Shown here: one piece after another, positions 1-10,696 of the stretch
Numbering within the stretch: position 1 is the first letter of the stretch
How the letters are laid out: every line of letters starts with the position of its first letter
Assembly: GCA_016800925.1 (NCBI GenBank)
Contig: JABCPU010000025.1
Coordinates: 186,001-250,000, forward strand
Source: Suillus spraguei
Taxonomy: Eukaryota > Basidiomycota > Agaricomycetes > Boletales > Suillaceae
Direction of reading: 5' to 3'
Length of the DNA: 64,000 nt
Position numbers and translations under genes: made by a program
The notes under the pieces: generated by a model
The model's database searches: none
What the model was told of the DNA's origin: nothing
The model's input: only the letters and a program-made list of their open reading frames with translations

Positions 1-3000
1 CACAAGTCGCTTAGAGGGACATATTCGTGGAATCATGCAAAACGAACATGTACGCCCGCTGGTGGGGGAGATACCGGTGAACATTTCTGGCGAGGGTGTT
101 GCTCTCACCATCTCGCTAGATGGCGCAGATGTCGATGAAGACATTTATCGTTTCTTGGAGGATTCCTTCAGACAACTACAACTTCGTTATTCAACTTTCC
201 TGCAGCCAACGAAGGCTCAACTTGCTCGGCTAGCGAGCCGAGCAGGTAGACGTTTCATCGTAGCAACCACGATGATGAAGTTTATCGATGATCAACGCAA
301 CCATCCCCGCGACCAGCTTGAACTCATGCTCAACCTGACGAGTCAACTACTTCCTGGAACGGAGGTGTACAAGTTATACGACCTCATCCTCTCCACATGC
401 ACTGATCCGAAGTTGGCATACATGTACTTGTCCATTGTTGTTGTCCTTGCAGATCCTCTGCCGATCTCACAAATATCGGAACTTCTTGACCTTCCTCCGG
501 GCAGGGATGTAAAGGATGTGCTTGTGCAGCTACGGTCTGTAATAGATCTTCCTGCCGATAGCAGTCTCCCCGTGAATATCTATCACTCGTCTGTTCGCGA
601 CTATGTTTCCTGCCGCTCAAACTGCAGCCTCCCCGAAATACAATCCATCACATCACCGCACTCCCTACTCGCATATTCGTCTCTCTACTTGATGGTGCGC
701 GAAATTCCAGCAAGCACGGTTCTCCTGGATGCGCTCTCAGAATTCAAGAAGTATAACCAGGCTATGCAACCTATAGGTCCCCGGGATTTAGAAAACTTGT
801 TGTTCGACATGGACGAGCCGCTGGAGCCGATGGAAGTGTTTATAGCCTCGTTATGGCTTCAGGGGAATTACCATCCAGCGTTACAGTTCTGGCTAGATAC
901 CCCGAATGGGCAAGCATATCTGCAGAGTAAACGAGTGATGGACTGGCTGCAGACCCAGGGGGGCCAGGACTGGCTGCAGACTGACGCAGGGAAGAGGTGG
1001 TTGAAAAATTGGAGGGCGCGTGAATGGTTGGGAACAAATGTCGGGCGAGATTGGCTGCAGACAGAGGCCGGGAAAGACTGGCTGCAGACTGATGGACAGA
1101 AAGATTGGTTATGGACCCGGGTCGGGCAAGATTGGCTGCAGACAGACGCCGGACGAGACTGGTTGCAAGCCGATGGGAAGAAATCGTGGTTGACGACCAA
1201 GGCTGGGCGAGATTGGCTGCAGACAGCCGCCGGGCAAGATTTGCTGGAGACAAAGGCCGGACAAGACTGGCTAGAGACAGAGGCCGGACGAGACTGGCAG
1301 CAAGCCGATGGGAAGAAATGGTGGGTGACGACCAAGACTGGGCAAGATTGGCTGCGGACAGAGGCCGGGAAAGACTGGCTGCAGACCAATGGACAGAAAG
1401 ATTGGTTGTGGACCCAGGCCGGGCAAGATTGGCTGGAGACAGACGCCGGGCGAGACTGGTTGCAAGCCGATGGGAAGAAATGGTGGTTGATGACCAAGGC
1501 TGGGCGAGATTGGCTGCGGACAGAGGTCGGGCAAGATTGGCTGCGGACAGAGGCCGGGAAAGACTGGCTGCAGACCAATGGACAGAAATATTGGTTGTGG
1601 ACCCAGGTCGGGCAAGATTGGCTGCAGACAGACGCCGGACGAGACTGGTTGCAAGCCGATGGGAAGAAATCGTGGTTGACGACCAAGGCTGGGCGAGATT
1701 GGTTGCAGACAGCCGCCGGGCAAGATTTGCTGGAGACAAAGGCCGGACAAGACTGGCTAGAGACAGAGGCCGGACGAGACTGGCAGCAAGCCGATGGGAA
1801 GAAATGGTGGTTGACGACCAAGACTGGGCAAGATTGGCTGCGGACAGAGGCCGGGAAAGATTGGTTATGGACCCGGGTCGGGCAGGATTGGCTGCAGACT
1901 CAGGCCGGGCGAGATTGGCTGGAGACAGACGCCGGACGAGACTGGTTGCAAGCCGATGGGAAGAAATCGTGGTTGACGACCAAGGCTGGGCGAGATTGGT
2001 TGCAGACAGCCGCCGGGCAAGATTTGCTGGAGACAAAGGCCGGACAAGACTGGCTAGAGACAGAGGCCGGACGAGACTGGCAGCAAGCCGATGGGAAGAA
2101 ATGGTGGTTGACGACCAAGACTGGGCAAGATTGGCTGCGGACAGAGACCGGGAAAGATTGGTTATGGACCTGGGTCGGGCAGGATTGGCTGCAGACTCAG
2201 GCCGGGCGAGATTGGCTACAGACTCAAGCTGGGCGAGACTGGTCGCAGACCAGCAGAAGTTCAACCAAGCTATCCCCCCCGCAATATCTGCAGAAACAGG
2301 GTGTGCCAGACTGGCTAACAACGAAGAGTGGACAAGACTGGTTGTGGTTCGAGGACGGACGAGACTGGTTGCAGACCCAGGCCGCACACGACTGGCTCCG
2401 GAAGGAGGTTGGGCAAGACTGGCTAGCAACTGAAAGTGGACATGAATGGTTGCAAACGCAGGACGCACGAGACTGGCTGCGGAAGCAGGGTGGGCAAAAC
2501 TGGCTAGCAACCTATAGTGCACAATGGTGGCTGGAGTCCGATGGTGGGCAGGACTGGCTGCAGAAGCAGGATGGGCGAGACTGGCTGCAGACACCATGCG
2601 GTCGAGAATGGCGGTTGACCACCATCTGGGTGACCATGAAAGAATTCTCAAGTACTTCCAAGGCGATCAGAGAGTACATAATCTCTCCAGAATTGTCCTT
2701 GCATCCAGCTTTTCAAGCAATCCAGCACTTCTATGCCTTGCCGGATGACTTGATGTTTCCGGTGTTTCTGGCGTTAAGGCAGCAGGATCATTTCACCACA
2801 ACATCACCGGACATGGAGATCATCCATGCTATGAAAGCCCTCTCGAGTTTTGCAGACGAAACACGCGAACAAAGTCAATCGACTTCAAGTGCCCTTAACT
2901 ACGCATGTCAAAATTGGGTCGTTCATCTGTCGCGAACTCCGAAACCGTGGGATCAGAGGCTCGCCCATATGTTTCAGTCTTTCTGGAATCATAATCTTCT

Positions 3001-3109
3001 CTCCTGGCTTGGAAGGCAGTGGTGTTTGAAGGATTTGCCATCTTGCCTCACGATTTTGTCTGAAGGCGAGAAACTTGCAAAGGTGCTTGTGTTCCCAATA
3101 GGTTTCTAG
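1..3109 (+). CDS. NACHT-type STAND protein with DWLQT repeats (5' partial)
   Basis: The frame is already open at base 2 and runs to the TAG ending at 3109, so the N-terminus and the P-loop lie outside the window; Met at 35 is internal. The first codons read TSR-x-E, like the sensor segment of NACHT NTPases, followed by D-x-D-x-D-I and about 250 residues resembling the winged-helix part of fungal NLR-like proteins. Residues about 290-860 (from Met 35) are some 60 copies of a 9-residue unit xGxDWLxTx. A unique C-terminal stretch of about 165 residues follows. STAND proteins of this layout are thought to act in non-self recognition or programmed cell death, with the repeats as sensor; that role is inferred from family architecture. 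No intron is needed in the visible part. Confidence 0.75.
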   Translation, partial: TSRLEGHIRGIMQNEHVRPLVGEIPVNISGEGVALTISLDGADVDEDIYRFLEDSFRQLQLRYSTFLQPTKAQLARLASRAGRRFIVATTMMKFIDDQRNHPRDQLELMLNLTSQLLPGTEVYKLYDLILSTCTDPKLAYMYLSIVVVLADPLPISQISELLDLPPGRDVKDVLVQLRSVIDLPADSSLPVNIYHSSVRDYVSCRSNCSLPEIQSITSPHSLLAYSSLYLMVREIPASTVLLDALSEFKKYNQAMQPIGPRDLENLLFDMDEPLEPMEVFIASLWLQGNYHPALQFWLDTPNGQAYLQSKRVMDWLQTQGGQDWLQTDAGKRWLKNWRAREWLGTNVGRDWLQTEAGKDWLQTDGQKDWLWTRVGQDWLQTDAGRDWLQADGKKSWLTTKAGRDWLQTAAGQDLLETKAGQDWLETEAGRDWQQADGKKWWVTTKTGQDWLRTEAGKDWLQTNGQKDWLWTQAGQDWLETDAGRDWLQADGKKWWLMTKAGRDWLRTEVGQDWLRTEAGKDWLQTNGQKYWLWTQVGQDWLQTDAGRDWLQADGKKSWLTTKAGRDWLQTAAGQDLLETKAGQDWLETEAGRDWQQADGKKWWLTTKTGQDWLRTEAGKDWLWTRVGQDWLQTQAGRDWLETDAGRDWLQADGKKSWLTTKAGRDWLQTAAGQDLLETKAGQDWLETEAGRDWQQADGKKWWLTTKTGQDWLRTETGKDWLWTWVGQDWLQTQAGRDWLQTQAGRDWSQTSRSSTKLSPPQYLQKQGVPDWLTTKSGQDWLWFEDGRDWLQTQAAHDWLRKEVGQDWLATESGHEWLQTQDARDWLRKQGGQNWLATYSAQWWLESDGGQDWLQKQDGRDWLQTPCGREWRLTTIWVTMKEFSSTSKAIREYIISPELSLHPAFQAIQHFYALPDDLMFPVFLALRQQDHFTTTSPDMEIIHAMKALSSFADETREQSQSTSSALNYACQNWVVHLSRTPKPWDQRLAHMFQSFWNHNLLSWLGRQWCLKDLPSCLTILSEGEKLAKVLVFPIGF
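896..2614 (+). repeat. 27-bp coding tandem repeat with higher-order repeats
   Basis: About 64 units of 27 bp, each encoding a 9-residue DWLQT-type unit. The array also contains higher-order copies: the same long segment starts at 1145, 1631 and 1928, offsets of 486 and 297 bp, that is 18 and 11 units. The 1631 and 1928 copies differ at only a handful of positions, which points to recent duplication by unequal exchange. Because 27 is a multiple of 3, other frames also stay open here. Confidence 0.95.
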
Positions 3110-4860
3110 ACTCACAACTGACCTGCACTTGTGTTATAGGAACATCTTCCCCATCCTGGGTTGCCTTAGTAACCAGTCTGAAGTTGCCGGTTTATACCAC
3201 ACATCATGCTTACTGATATTGTGTTATTATCGCACGTTGATTTCTTGCTGCCCATGCATTTACAGTACCAAGTTATGTACAATTAGGTTTTCCGTCTCTT
3301 CTAACTTAAAAGAAGCCCCACGTTTTGTAATCCCTGTATAATCATTGCACCTGACAGGACGTGACGACAAATACAGCGAAGTCAATGCTTTCTTTCGCAT
3401 ATGATCAAAACCGAAAGGGATGGAGAGGGAAAGGGAGAGTTGAGCCCATCCCGAACTAGCCGGAAAATTTTCCACGAAACCACCTATGATCTGAGACTAT
3501 CGGTGGGGAAAGTGATACAAAACGCCTATTACTATGGTCAATGCTATGACAGGAGTGGAATAGACGCAGCGCAAACACTATGTTTGCGTGCATTTATGCC
3601 ATCCCTGCCCTCCATTTCCTTCTATTGCCCAGACTCGAGAGAAAGCACACCAGCTCCTCACATTAAGGTTACGAAATGGAAACATCGAAAAGCTGAATAA
3701 CATTGCATCAGGACGTCCCCAATAACAGACAGATGTCAAGATCTCCGAGCGCTGCCTCTGTGTGATCTTACCCAAGAGTTATCCTGCTCTTGTCCCCGAG
3801 TCCATGCTCTGCCTTCAATGCTGACGAAGGTCATCTGCGCAAGTTAAGGTGTGATCGCAGTGCGCTGACGAACCAGAAAGCATGAGTTTCCGGAAGGTCC
3901 TCGACATTGGGGTATGGACACCGTATGGTTTTTGACGTTGGCATGCGAGTGCGAAGGGAGTAAGAATGTCTGGTGATCCAATCGATGTTCAAGTGCGCTG
4001 CTGAGTCTGCCAGTTCTTTATCGGGACAATCAATGTCAGTATCGATGGTTGTGACGCTGTCTGAATCGGGACAGATTGATCGCTCTTTTTGCTATGGATC
4101 TTGGTCAGATGAGCTTTGTGTAGCCAAAGGCACTGGATTAATGTTGAGGTGGGCAGACATGATTTCTGTGGCCCAGATAAATCACATCATTGTGGTCGTT
4201 CAGAACAAAGATCATTTGACGATCGTACAGATTTGAATTGTTTCCTGCATTTCCAGTCTTTGCCCACTTTTCTACCGCGTCTACATTTGCGAGGCAAGTC
4301 CGTTGCTTCTGATGGTTCTTCGTTTGCTGGAACAACTTCTAACTCTTATTGTTCGCGTAATTTCTGATGAGCGCGCAGATTGTGTTTGAAGCAAAGCTTT
4401 GACTTCGTCCGTTGCATGCATGTTGGAGAGTAGGTCTGGGTGGACGTCCATCAATGTCAGGCAGTATGAACTTCTGAAGGGTCAGTGTTGGATGAAGGTG
4501 GGTGCGTACACGTATGACGTTTATCTGAATGAAAGAAATTACACTGCAGACGTGAAAGTATACAAACCGTCATGGACATTGAGGTGACCTTTGAGCTTTT
4601 GTTCCATATCGAACAATTTGGTACAGGGTGTGTGACCGAGGCCTTGGTTTCGTACCTGGGGCGTGTGATTATCAGATATGCCGTTGAAGATCCGAACTGG
4701 CACGTGGGAATAAGTGAGCTCTCTAATTGAACCAAGTTGTTCTCTCATTCAATTTTTTTTAACAAATCTGAACGATGGCGGCTGACACGCCACTATCAGC
4801 GTACTACCGGGCCGCACTGAAGCAGGCGGCGTGGATCCCAAACCCCAATCGAGTGAAAGC
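3110..4860. other. Intergenic, no gene supported
   Basis: Only short overlapping open frames are visible, without a family match or convincing splice structure. A minus-strand stretch at about 3960-4750 stays partly open between stops and may be a decayed gene, but I cannot identify it. Confidence 0.4.
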
Positions 4861-4900
4861 GACTGATTGATTCCTTGGGTCCGTTATGGAGCACATGAAA

Positions 4901-4910
4901 TATATAAAAG
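4901..4910 (+). promoter_or_regulatory. TATA box of the 5.1-kb membrane-protein gene
   Basis: TATATAAAAG about 200 bp before the ATG at 5110. The paralogous gene at 11.0 kb has TATAAAAGG in the same relative place, with conserved flanks (CTTGGGTCC upstream, GGTGG downstream), so the element is conserved between paralogues. Confidence 0.6.
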
Positions 4911-5109
4911 GTGGGTTCAAGAAGTCTTGTCAATCCATCCAGTACATTTAGTGCTTAAGCGCTCAGCACTCAGTGTTGCATTGGTCCTCGACCTCTCCGT
5001 GAGGAATCATCTTGTGGCTACATTGTATCCACTAACCGAACGCTGCAGGTCCCCAACTCGTAAGGACACTCGACAGATTCTCCTGAACACGCACATCAAT
5101 ATACAAGTC

Positions 5110-6000
5110 ATGACTGCTCAAGGAGATCTCGAACGAGCAGAACCCGGACCTAGTTTCGGTATGCATTTCATAACATCCTATCAATCCGCAGAAATTTTAA
5201 GAAATCTACTGCAGATATTCAACGCGACAAACAAGTCCGCGAGAATGTTCAAAAGGATGCAGCTGACACACCTACCGCAGAAGATTCGGCGCTTGTGGCA
5301 GCATGGATGCAACGAATCCAGACGCTCACTGTTATAGTAAGCCATTACTTAGTGACTTTGGTTAAACAGATCTGGAATGACCCGTCAGACAACATTTCTT
5401 ACTTCCATCGACGGACAGCTCTTCAGCCTCACCTCTATGTCGTCGTCGGTGACACTTACTGCAAGTACGGATTCCCAGGAACTCGTGTACGCATGTTTTG
5501 CCGGTGCCCTTGTGTTTCATGTCTGTTCCTGTGAGTGCTGAAATGGTCAGGGAAGCGGAAACCACTTACACCTTGCGTTAGCAATTCTGGGATACGCCGC
5601 GTCTTTTATTGTCATTCGTTACCAGGTCGTTGATGCAGAAAGCCCTTCCGTTGCGAAAACTGACGAGCTGGGAAAACGTTCTAACACTGGTTTACTTCAG
5701 CAAGAAAGCATTCGTGGAAAGCAACTCTTACTTAAAGCCACCCCTCCTTTGTATGCTGTACAGTCCCTCTTTCCGACGCCCTCGGGGATCCGGCTTCAAT
5801 CTAGGACATCCACTCCCCCACTGGACCTCCTGACTCGGTGTTATTATACGATTTTGGCACTAAGCGGTGCCGGCTTTATTTCGGCACTTCTTGGTATCGC
5901 CACTTACGCATGGTTTGGACTGCGGCAGACTGTTGGGATATTCACGATAGCTTGTCTAGGCGTTAGTTTGTTCGCATGCGTGTGCGCGGTGGTGTACTGA
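5110..6000 (+). CDS. Multi-pass membrane protein, paralogue 1
   Basis: Four exons join into one 243-residue frame: 5110-5158, 5215-5336, 5389-5530 and 5582-6000 (TGA 5998-6000). Introns are 50-56 bp with GT-AG ends. The N-terminal ~65 residues are polar and end in a QTLTVITTFL segment. Three hydrophobic segments follow: ACFAGALVFHVCSSILGY (first), YYTILALSGAGFISALL (second) and VGIFTIACLGVSLFACV (third, at the C-terminus). I recognise this plan as a common, functionally unnamed agaricomycete membrane-protein family; no catalytic motif is visible. It has an intact paralogue at 11.0 kb and a truncated one at 19.05 kb. The third acceptor must be GCGTTAG because the upstream TTACAG used as an option in paralogue 2 is mutated to TTACAC here. 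Confidence 0.8.
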
Positions 6001-6540
6001 ACCCGCTCTGACTTCCTACGGCCCATACCCTTGACGACTTGCATGATCATCGATTACGTTTTATAGAGTCTTGCTCATGTTGTTAACGACAGGACGACTC
6101 ATGACTTATTCATGACTTATTGGAAGCTGCGCATTAAGTACTTCGAGTGTTATATTCAATATCTATTGGTAAATGTTTGCCGTGTCTCCGGTGTCGCATA
6201 CGGGAAATCTGTTGGACAAAGCGTAAGCATCTACTGGTCACCTTGCACGTACCTAATGCGGCATGCGCACTTGACAATTAATTCCGATAAATGTCTGCAA
6301 TATCGAAGAACTCTAGATTGTTGTTTCTTAGAATCTAACAAAGGGCCTCGGGTGAATCAAACATACCACAGCTGTGACAGGACATATCGCATAAGATCGC
6401 ATTAAACAGCAGATCGTTGATCCAACAATACGCGTGCAGTTTTCTCCGAGTGATCGATAACGAATTTCTGTTCCATCAATCGAACATGGAACAGGTCACC
6501 TGAAATTCAAGACATGAGGTGGAATTTCTAACCACCAGGA
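6001..6540. other. 3' flank shared among the three membrane-protein paralogues
   Basis: The sequence after the stop (GAACCC..., then CTTCGAGTGTT and TATTCAATAT motifs) recurs after the stops of the 11.0-kb and 19.05-kb copies. Similarity fades by about 6300. No gene is seen here. Confidence 0.6.
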
Positions 6541-6544
6541 TATG

Positions 6545-6760
6545 CCGTCATGATATATCTTTTCCTACGATGTATGCACGTTCAGCGAGACTTGGCCTTA
6601 GTATATGCGTGACATTACCAATCGCAGGGAGGGCCCGGAGGATAAGGCAGTATGCCACTGTAAAATGGTCTCCGTATTGGGATAACGAGCTTGAGGGCCA
6701 TAATAAGAACGGCAGCACCGCCAAAGGCACCGACAGTGAACAATGATGAGTTTATCGACT
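6545..6760 (-). pseudogene. Cytochrome P450 N-terminal fragment, decayed
   Basis: On the minus strand a hydrophobic anchor (FGGAAVLIMALKLVIP) is followed by LPYPPGP and, one frame over, LPAIGNV, then RPSLAERAYIVGKDIS. PPGP followed by LP-x-IGN is the hinge signature of the microsomal cytochrome P450 N-terminus. The switch of frame between PPGP and LPAIGN shows a 1-nt lesion. There is no start codon in frame and no downstream P450 exon (no heme-binding FxxGxRxCxG), so this is an orphan remnant. Confidence 0.55.
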
Positions 6761-7198
6761 TTGTGGATCAGGATTAATTAAACGACTGGGGAGGCGAAAA
6801 GTATAAGAATAAAGCGAGCCTTTCACATGTCACATACCATTCTCAAACCCATTCTGTCATCCAATAAGTTTTCATTTTTAGGGTAACAAAAGTCCAGAAC
6901 AGCGCCTAATTATCGGGATTCGGTGCACACAAACAAAGTCAGAACGGCAAACACCGTCAGCACTCAGCGCTCATGGCGTCGCACAACCCCACTACATGAT
7001 TCTTGAAATGGTTGACACCCTCTCGGAGCTCCGCGCTGAGTGCACTCACGAACGACATCTTGGGGGCGAGGGCGAAGATGAAGATCCCAGAGCAATGGGG
7101 AATCAAAGGCGAATGTGAGAAATTAAAATTGCTGTTGAAGAATGAAGGAGGATCATATTCAGGACACGCTAACACTAAGATTCTTAGATGCCCATGGC
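6761..7198. other. Intergenic, nothing recognised
   Basis: No gene, RNA or repeat family is recognised between the P450 remnant and the left end of the TIR element at 7199. Confidence 0.4.
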
Positions 7199-7644
7199 TA
7201 TGGAAAGCCAGACCACCGTGCCCTACTTCCAAGGCTTCCACTTCTCAGAACAAGTCAAGTGCTTCCATTGGCCTCCGAACACCCTGTGCGACCATTCTAA
7301 TACGTCACATAGATTTATTCCCACTACCATAAGGGAGTGGGTTATATCGTGTTTTACCACGGGGACCTCATTCAAATCGGTCATCTTCCTACGTCTGTTG
7401 CTTTTGACCTTGAATCGTATTCTTCTCTCGTTTGCTTCGATTGCTCGTTCGCTCGGCCAAGTTCGCGTCTCGCTGAAATCCCCATAGCCTCAGTGATATA
7501 TTGCCGTACTCTCATTACCGGTGTCGAGTTCGAGGTCGCGATGTTATGTTTGGGATGAACTAGATTGCTGCGTGGCCACCGTTTTGTGGGAAGATGCAAC
7601 TCTCGTCTCCAATCCTCCATGTCTGGCCTTTAAGGTGGTGACAG

Positions 7645-7837
7645 CACAGTCAGCGAAACCGTCTCGCATTTCCTCATAGACTGCCCGTGGTACCGTCATG
7701 AACGCCACACCCTTGTTTGCTCTCTGGGCCGCAAAGCCTACTCCCTGCCACTCCTCTCAGATCCCAGCGCAACCCCACACCTCGTTCGTTTCATCAACGC
7801 CACAGGAAGACTCAGACAGACCACCCCTCCCTCGTAA
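7645..7837 (+). pseudogene. LINE reverse-transcriptase C-terminus
   Basis: In frame to TAA at 7835-7837 the sequence reads ETVSHFLIDCPWYRHERHTL, then PLLSDPSATPHLVRFI and NATGRLRQ. E-[TS]-x-x-H-F-L-x-x-CP-x-Y-x-x-x-R is the zinc-binding C-terminal motif (zf-RVT type) of fungal LINE ORF2 proteins, and the RFI-x-x-TGR ending is also typical. Everything upstream, including the endonuclease and reverse transcriptase, is missing, as expected for incomplete reverse transcription. Confidence 0.8.
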
Positions 7838-8300
7838 ACCGCCAGACTGATCCAGCTCGTCCCATAAATCTGCCATTCCAAGTCAAGAGAACCAACCTCC
7901 CTGTACCACCTTTGTACCACCACATACTACACTCGCCTACATGGAATCACACGCCAAAGAAGCGGAACCAGCCAAACAACACGGTCCTCGAACAACCAAT
8001 GACCCGGTTGAACATTTACCTACCTTGTTTGCATCCCTCCCGATTCCTGTACCAGTTGCCTAGGGCAGCCTACGCGTTAAGTTTATGAAGATAGAAGCAG
8101 TACCATATAACGCCAGTTCATACACAGTCATCTCAACAAAAAGGCAGAGCGTCTAAAACGGCGGACTGATGGGGGCACGCCTCACATCAGGGCATTCGCG
8201 AGCCTGAGGTGCGCCTGAGACACTGGGGTCTCTAGTATAGATTGTAATGTCCTACATAGAGTATCACTCTGAAAAGGACAGAAATTGGACACAAAAAAAA
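7645..8300 (+). mobile_element. 5'-truncated non-LTR retrotransposon with poly-A tail and TSD
   Basis: The insert is flanked by a 13-bp direct repeat, AAGGTGGTGACAG, at 7632-7644 and 8301-8313, and ends in an A-rich tail (ACAAAAAAAA). The related TIR element at 50.35 kb has a single copy of the site (about 50.81 kb), an empty site that proves the insertion. The insert encodes the C-terminus of a LINE polyprotein. Confidence 0.88.
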
Positions 8301-8579
8301 AAGGTGGTGACAGTGTCTCATTGTCCTCGTTTTTGTAGTATCTGCTGATTGTCTTCTGTGTTTCTAGAAACTCTATGTATACTTAGTGGTAATGTCAATC
8401 ATGTTGAACCTGCTGCCAATGATGGTGAATTTGAATTATCTCAGTCTTCGTCCCTCGTCGGGGCAATTGTATTGTCTCGTAGACGTTCAGACTCGAACTT
8501 TATCGTCTATGTCATCTTTTTCGGGCCGTGCCAATTAGGGTCCCCCAACTGGGCAAGTCTCGTGAGTCGCCAAGCGGAA

Positions 8580-9600
8580 GAATTGAAGACTTTAACCTGG
8601 CCAGTGTGGTTACCACAACGGAATCAAAATATGTCTTGAGCTACGCAGGTTCGAAACCTGCTGAACTACACATTTTTTCTATTGGAACGCACTTTGGCAT
8701 TCGTTCATGGATGGTTTCTTTAGCAGTTAATCGTAACTGGTCTTAGCTAGGTGGTTGCCGCAACAGAATCAAAATCTGTTTCTCTTCCACTGTGCAGGTT
8801 TGAAACCTGCTGACGACAAGGCTTTTCTTATCGGAACAGACCTTGACATTCACTCGTGGATGGTTTCTTTGGAAGTTCACCGCAGCTGGTCTAGCCTGGT
8901 GGTTACTACGACAGAATCAAAATCTGTTTCTCTTGCACTGTGCAGGTTCGAAACCTGCCGACGACGAGGTTTTCTATCGGAACAACACCTTGTCATTCAC
9001 TCGTGGATGGTTTCTTTAAAAGATTACTCTGACTGGTCTTAGCCAGATGGTTGCTACAACATAATTAAAATATGTTTCTCTTGGACTGTGTAGGATCGAA
9101 ACCTGCTCACGCCGAGCTTTTTTCTATCGGAACACACCTCGACATTCACTCATCGAGAGTTTCTTTAGGAGTTCACCGCAACTGGTCTAGTGGGTGGTTG
9201 CTACAACAGAATCAAAATCTGTTTTCCTTAGACTGCAGGTTTGAAACCTGCCGACGACGCGGTTTTTTATCGGGACACACCTTGATCTATTCACTCACGG
9301 ATGCTTTCTTTGGAAGTTCACCGTAACTGGTCTAGCCTGGTGGTTGCTACAACAGACTTAAAATCTGTTTCTCTTGGATCCTGAAGGTTCGAAACCTGCT
9401 GACGCCGAGCCTTTTCTATCGGAACATACCTTGATAGTCACTCACCGATAGTTTCTTTAGAAGTTCACCGCAACTGGTCTAGCCTGTTGGTTGCTACAAC
9501 AGACTTAAAATCTGTTTCTCTTGGATGCTGAAGGTTCGAAACCTGCTGACAACAACATTTTTTCCAATCAGAACACACCTTGTCACTGATGGATAGTTTC
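8580..9600 (+). repeat. tRNA-Leu(CAA)-like tandem array 1 (7 units)
   Basis: Seven units of about 147 bp, with T-arms near 8647, 8804, 8942, 9091, 9236, 9384 and 9531. Each unit has an A-box-like TAGCCAGGTGG, an anticodon arm ACAGA-ATCAAAA-TCTGT (loop with anticodon CAA), a long variable region as in class II tRNAs, and a T-arm of the type GCAGG-TTCGAAA-CCTGC (B box). A T-run follows each unit (a possible Pol III stop). The 5' acceptor strand does not pair with the 3' end, so these are tRNA-derived modules and not standard tRNA genes. The linker (TATCGGAACACACCTTGA..., GGATGGTTTCTTT) is conserved. Confidence 0.85.
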
Positions 9601-9932
9601 CTTAGAGGTTCGTCTTAACTGGTCTTAGCCCCTGTGCAAATTGTTGTCGTAACATTAATATTTGCTCCATGCCTGCGGACACGCGTCCGAAACACTAATT
9701 ATATCTCGTGAGGCTGCCGCAGGTTTTATGTAGTTCCTTTTCGGGCTTAGTTGATTGCATATTGGATGGATTGGTGTCCGTAGACGTCAGGCGCTCATGA
9801 TCTGTGGACCACTGCACAGAGTAACTGAAGGTTAATAAATTTCAAATTTTTCAACAGTCGTGAGTCGTGGCATGTTCGAGGCCAATAGCTATTTACCTTA
9901 CTAAGAAGGTTCTGAGAAGTATTGGAAGACTA

Positions 9933-10696
9933 CAGTCGACTCCCTCCTAACGCATACCTCTCGGGATAGCCCTGGAGGTATGGCTTATTAGGAGTATGGG
10001 TATTCAGAGAGCCATATTCCACCGCTCTGAGGACACAAATTTGTGCTCGCTACATTAGTATTGCTCTAGTAGTACTATGAAGCTATTTACGAGAAAATTA
10101 ATCAGTCAACACTGTGTCTTTCATGCCTGCATTTCAACCGCAAGAGTCTGCTGTCCAAACAACCCTAGCATCACCTAGAGCTTGCAGGCAAATGGTTCGT
10201 CGAAGGTCCAAGTATTTCTCAGTGTTGGGCTGCCTGTAGCGCTTCGCAATGTGTCGGGCCTGGCGCAGCCACATCAATGTCCGCGTTGTCGTCGTCATCA
10301 TCATTGCCTCCAGCTGCAGCCTTCTCTTCCTGCATTATCCAACCACTCCTGGTCACTGTTTGATACGGCCATCAGGCCTCAAGCCTTGTCTCCGTCGTAT
10401 CTGACGTTGAAGCTTGCTAAGCCCTTTTTTAGGATCTCCACAGGCTTCATAATGACAAACAAGTTGATGCTTCAGAGTTCGGACCATTGTGCTATCCTGA
10501 GATATGGATTACATAATAAATTTTCCTATTTTGTGCTACATTGGCATCATTCAACCCAAGGTATGGGTTATGATTGTCAAAAATACCTATGGGTGATGCT
10601 CACAAAATCCCCGCAAACCAACTCGGGAAATCCAAAAATGTATGTCCTATGAGGAATATGGTTATACCTGGTATGTGTTAGGAGGGAGTCAACTGT
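9933..10696. mobile_element. TA-flanked MITE (Tc1/mariner-like ends)
   Basis: Ends CAGTCGACTCCCTCCTAA at 9933 and its inverse, TTAGGAGGGAGTCAACTG, ending at 10696, flanked by TA on both sides (9931-9932 and 10697-10698). The insertion splits the right TIR of element 1 (GGAAG...GAGCACGGTG is contiguous in element 2). About 764 bp; CAGT termini and a TA target fit Tc1/mariner. The 156-codon open frame inside shows no transposase motif. Confidence 0.8.

Noticed and set aside
868..1821. Antisense protein genes in the WLQT array
   Set aside because: Explained by a repeat period divisible by three; composition mirrors the sense repeat.
896..2614. CRISPR-like array
   Set aside because: Repeats are contiguous coding units without spacers, in a eukaryotic gene.
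4867..5337. Single 156-codon ORF as the gene start at 5.1 kb
   Set aside because: The spliced four-exon model starting at 5110 gives the conserved protein; this frame reads through intron 1.
8580..9600. Array of functional tRNA-Leu genes
   Set aside because: The anticodon and T arms pair, but the 3' CCGACGAC strand has no complementary 5' acceptor strand and D-arms are poor.
10182..10652. 156-codon frame inside the TA-flanked MITE
   Set aside because: No transposase motif or recognisable domain; probably chance.
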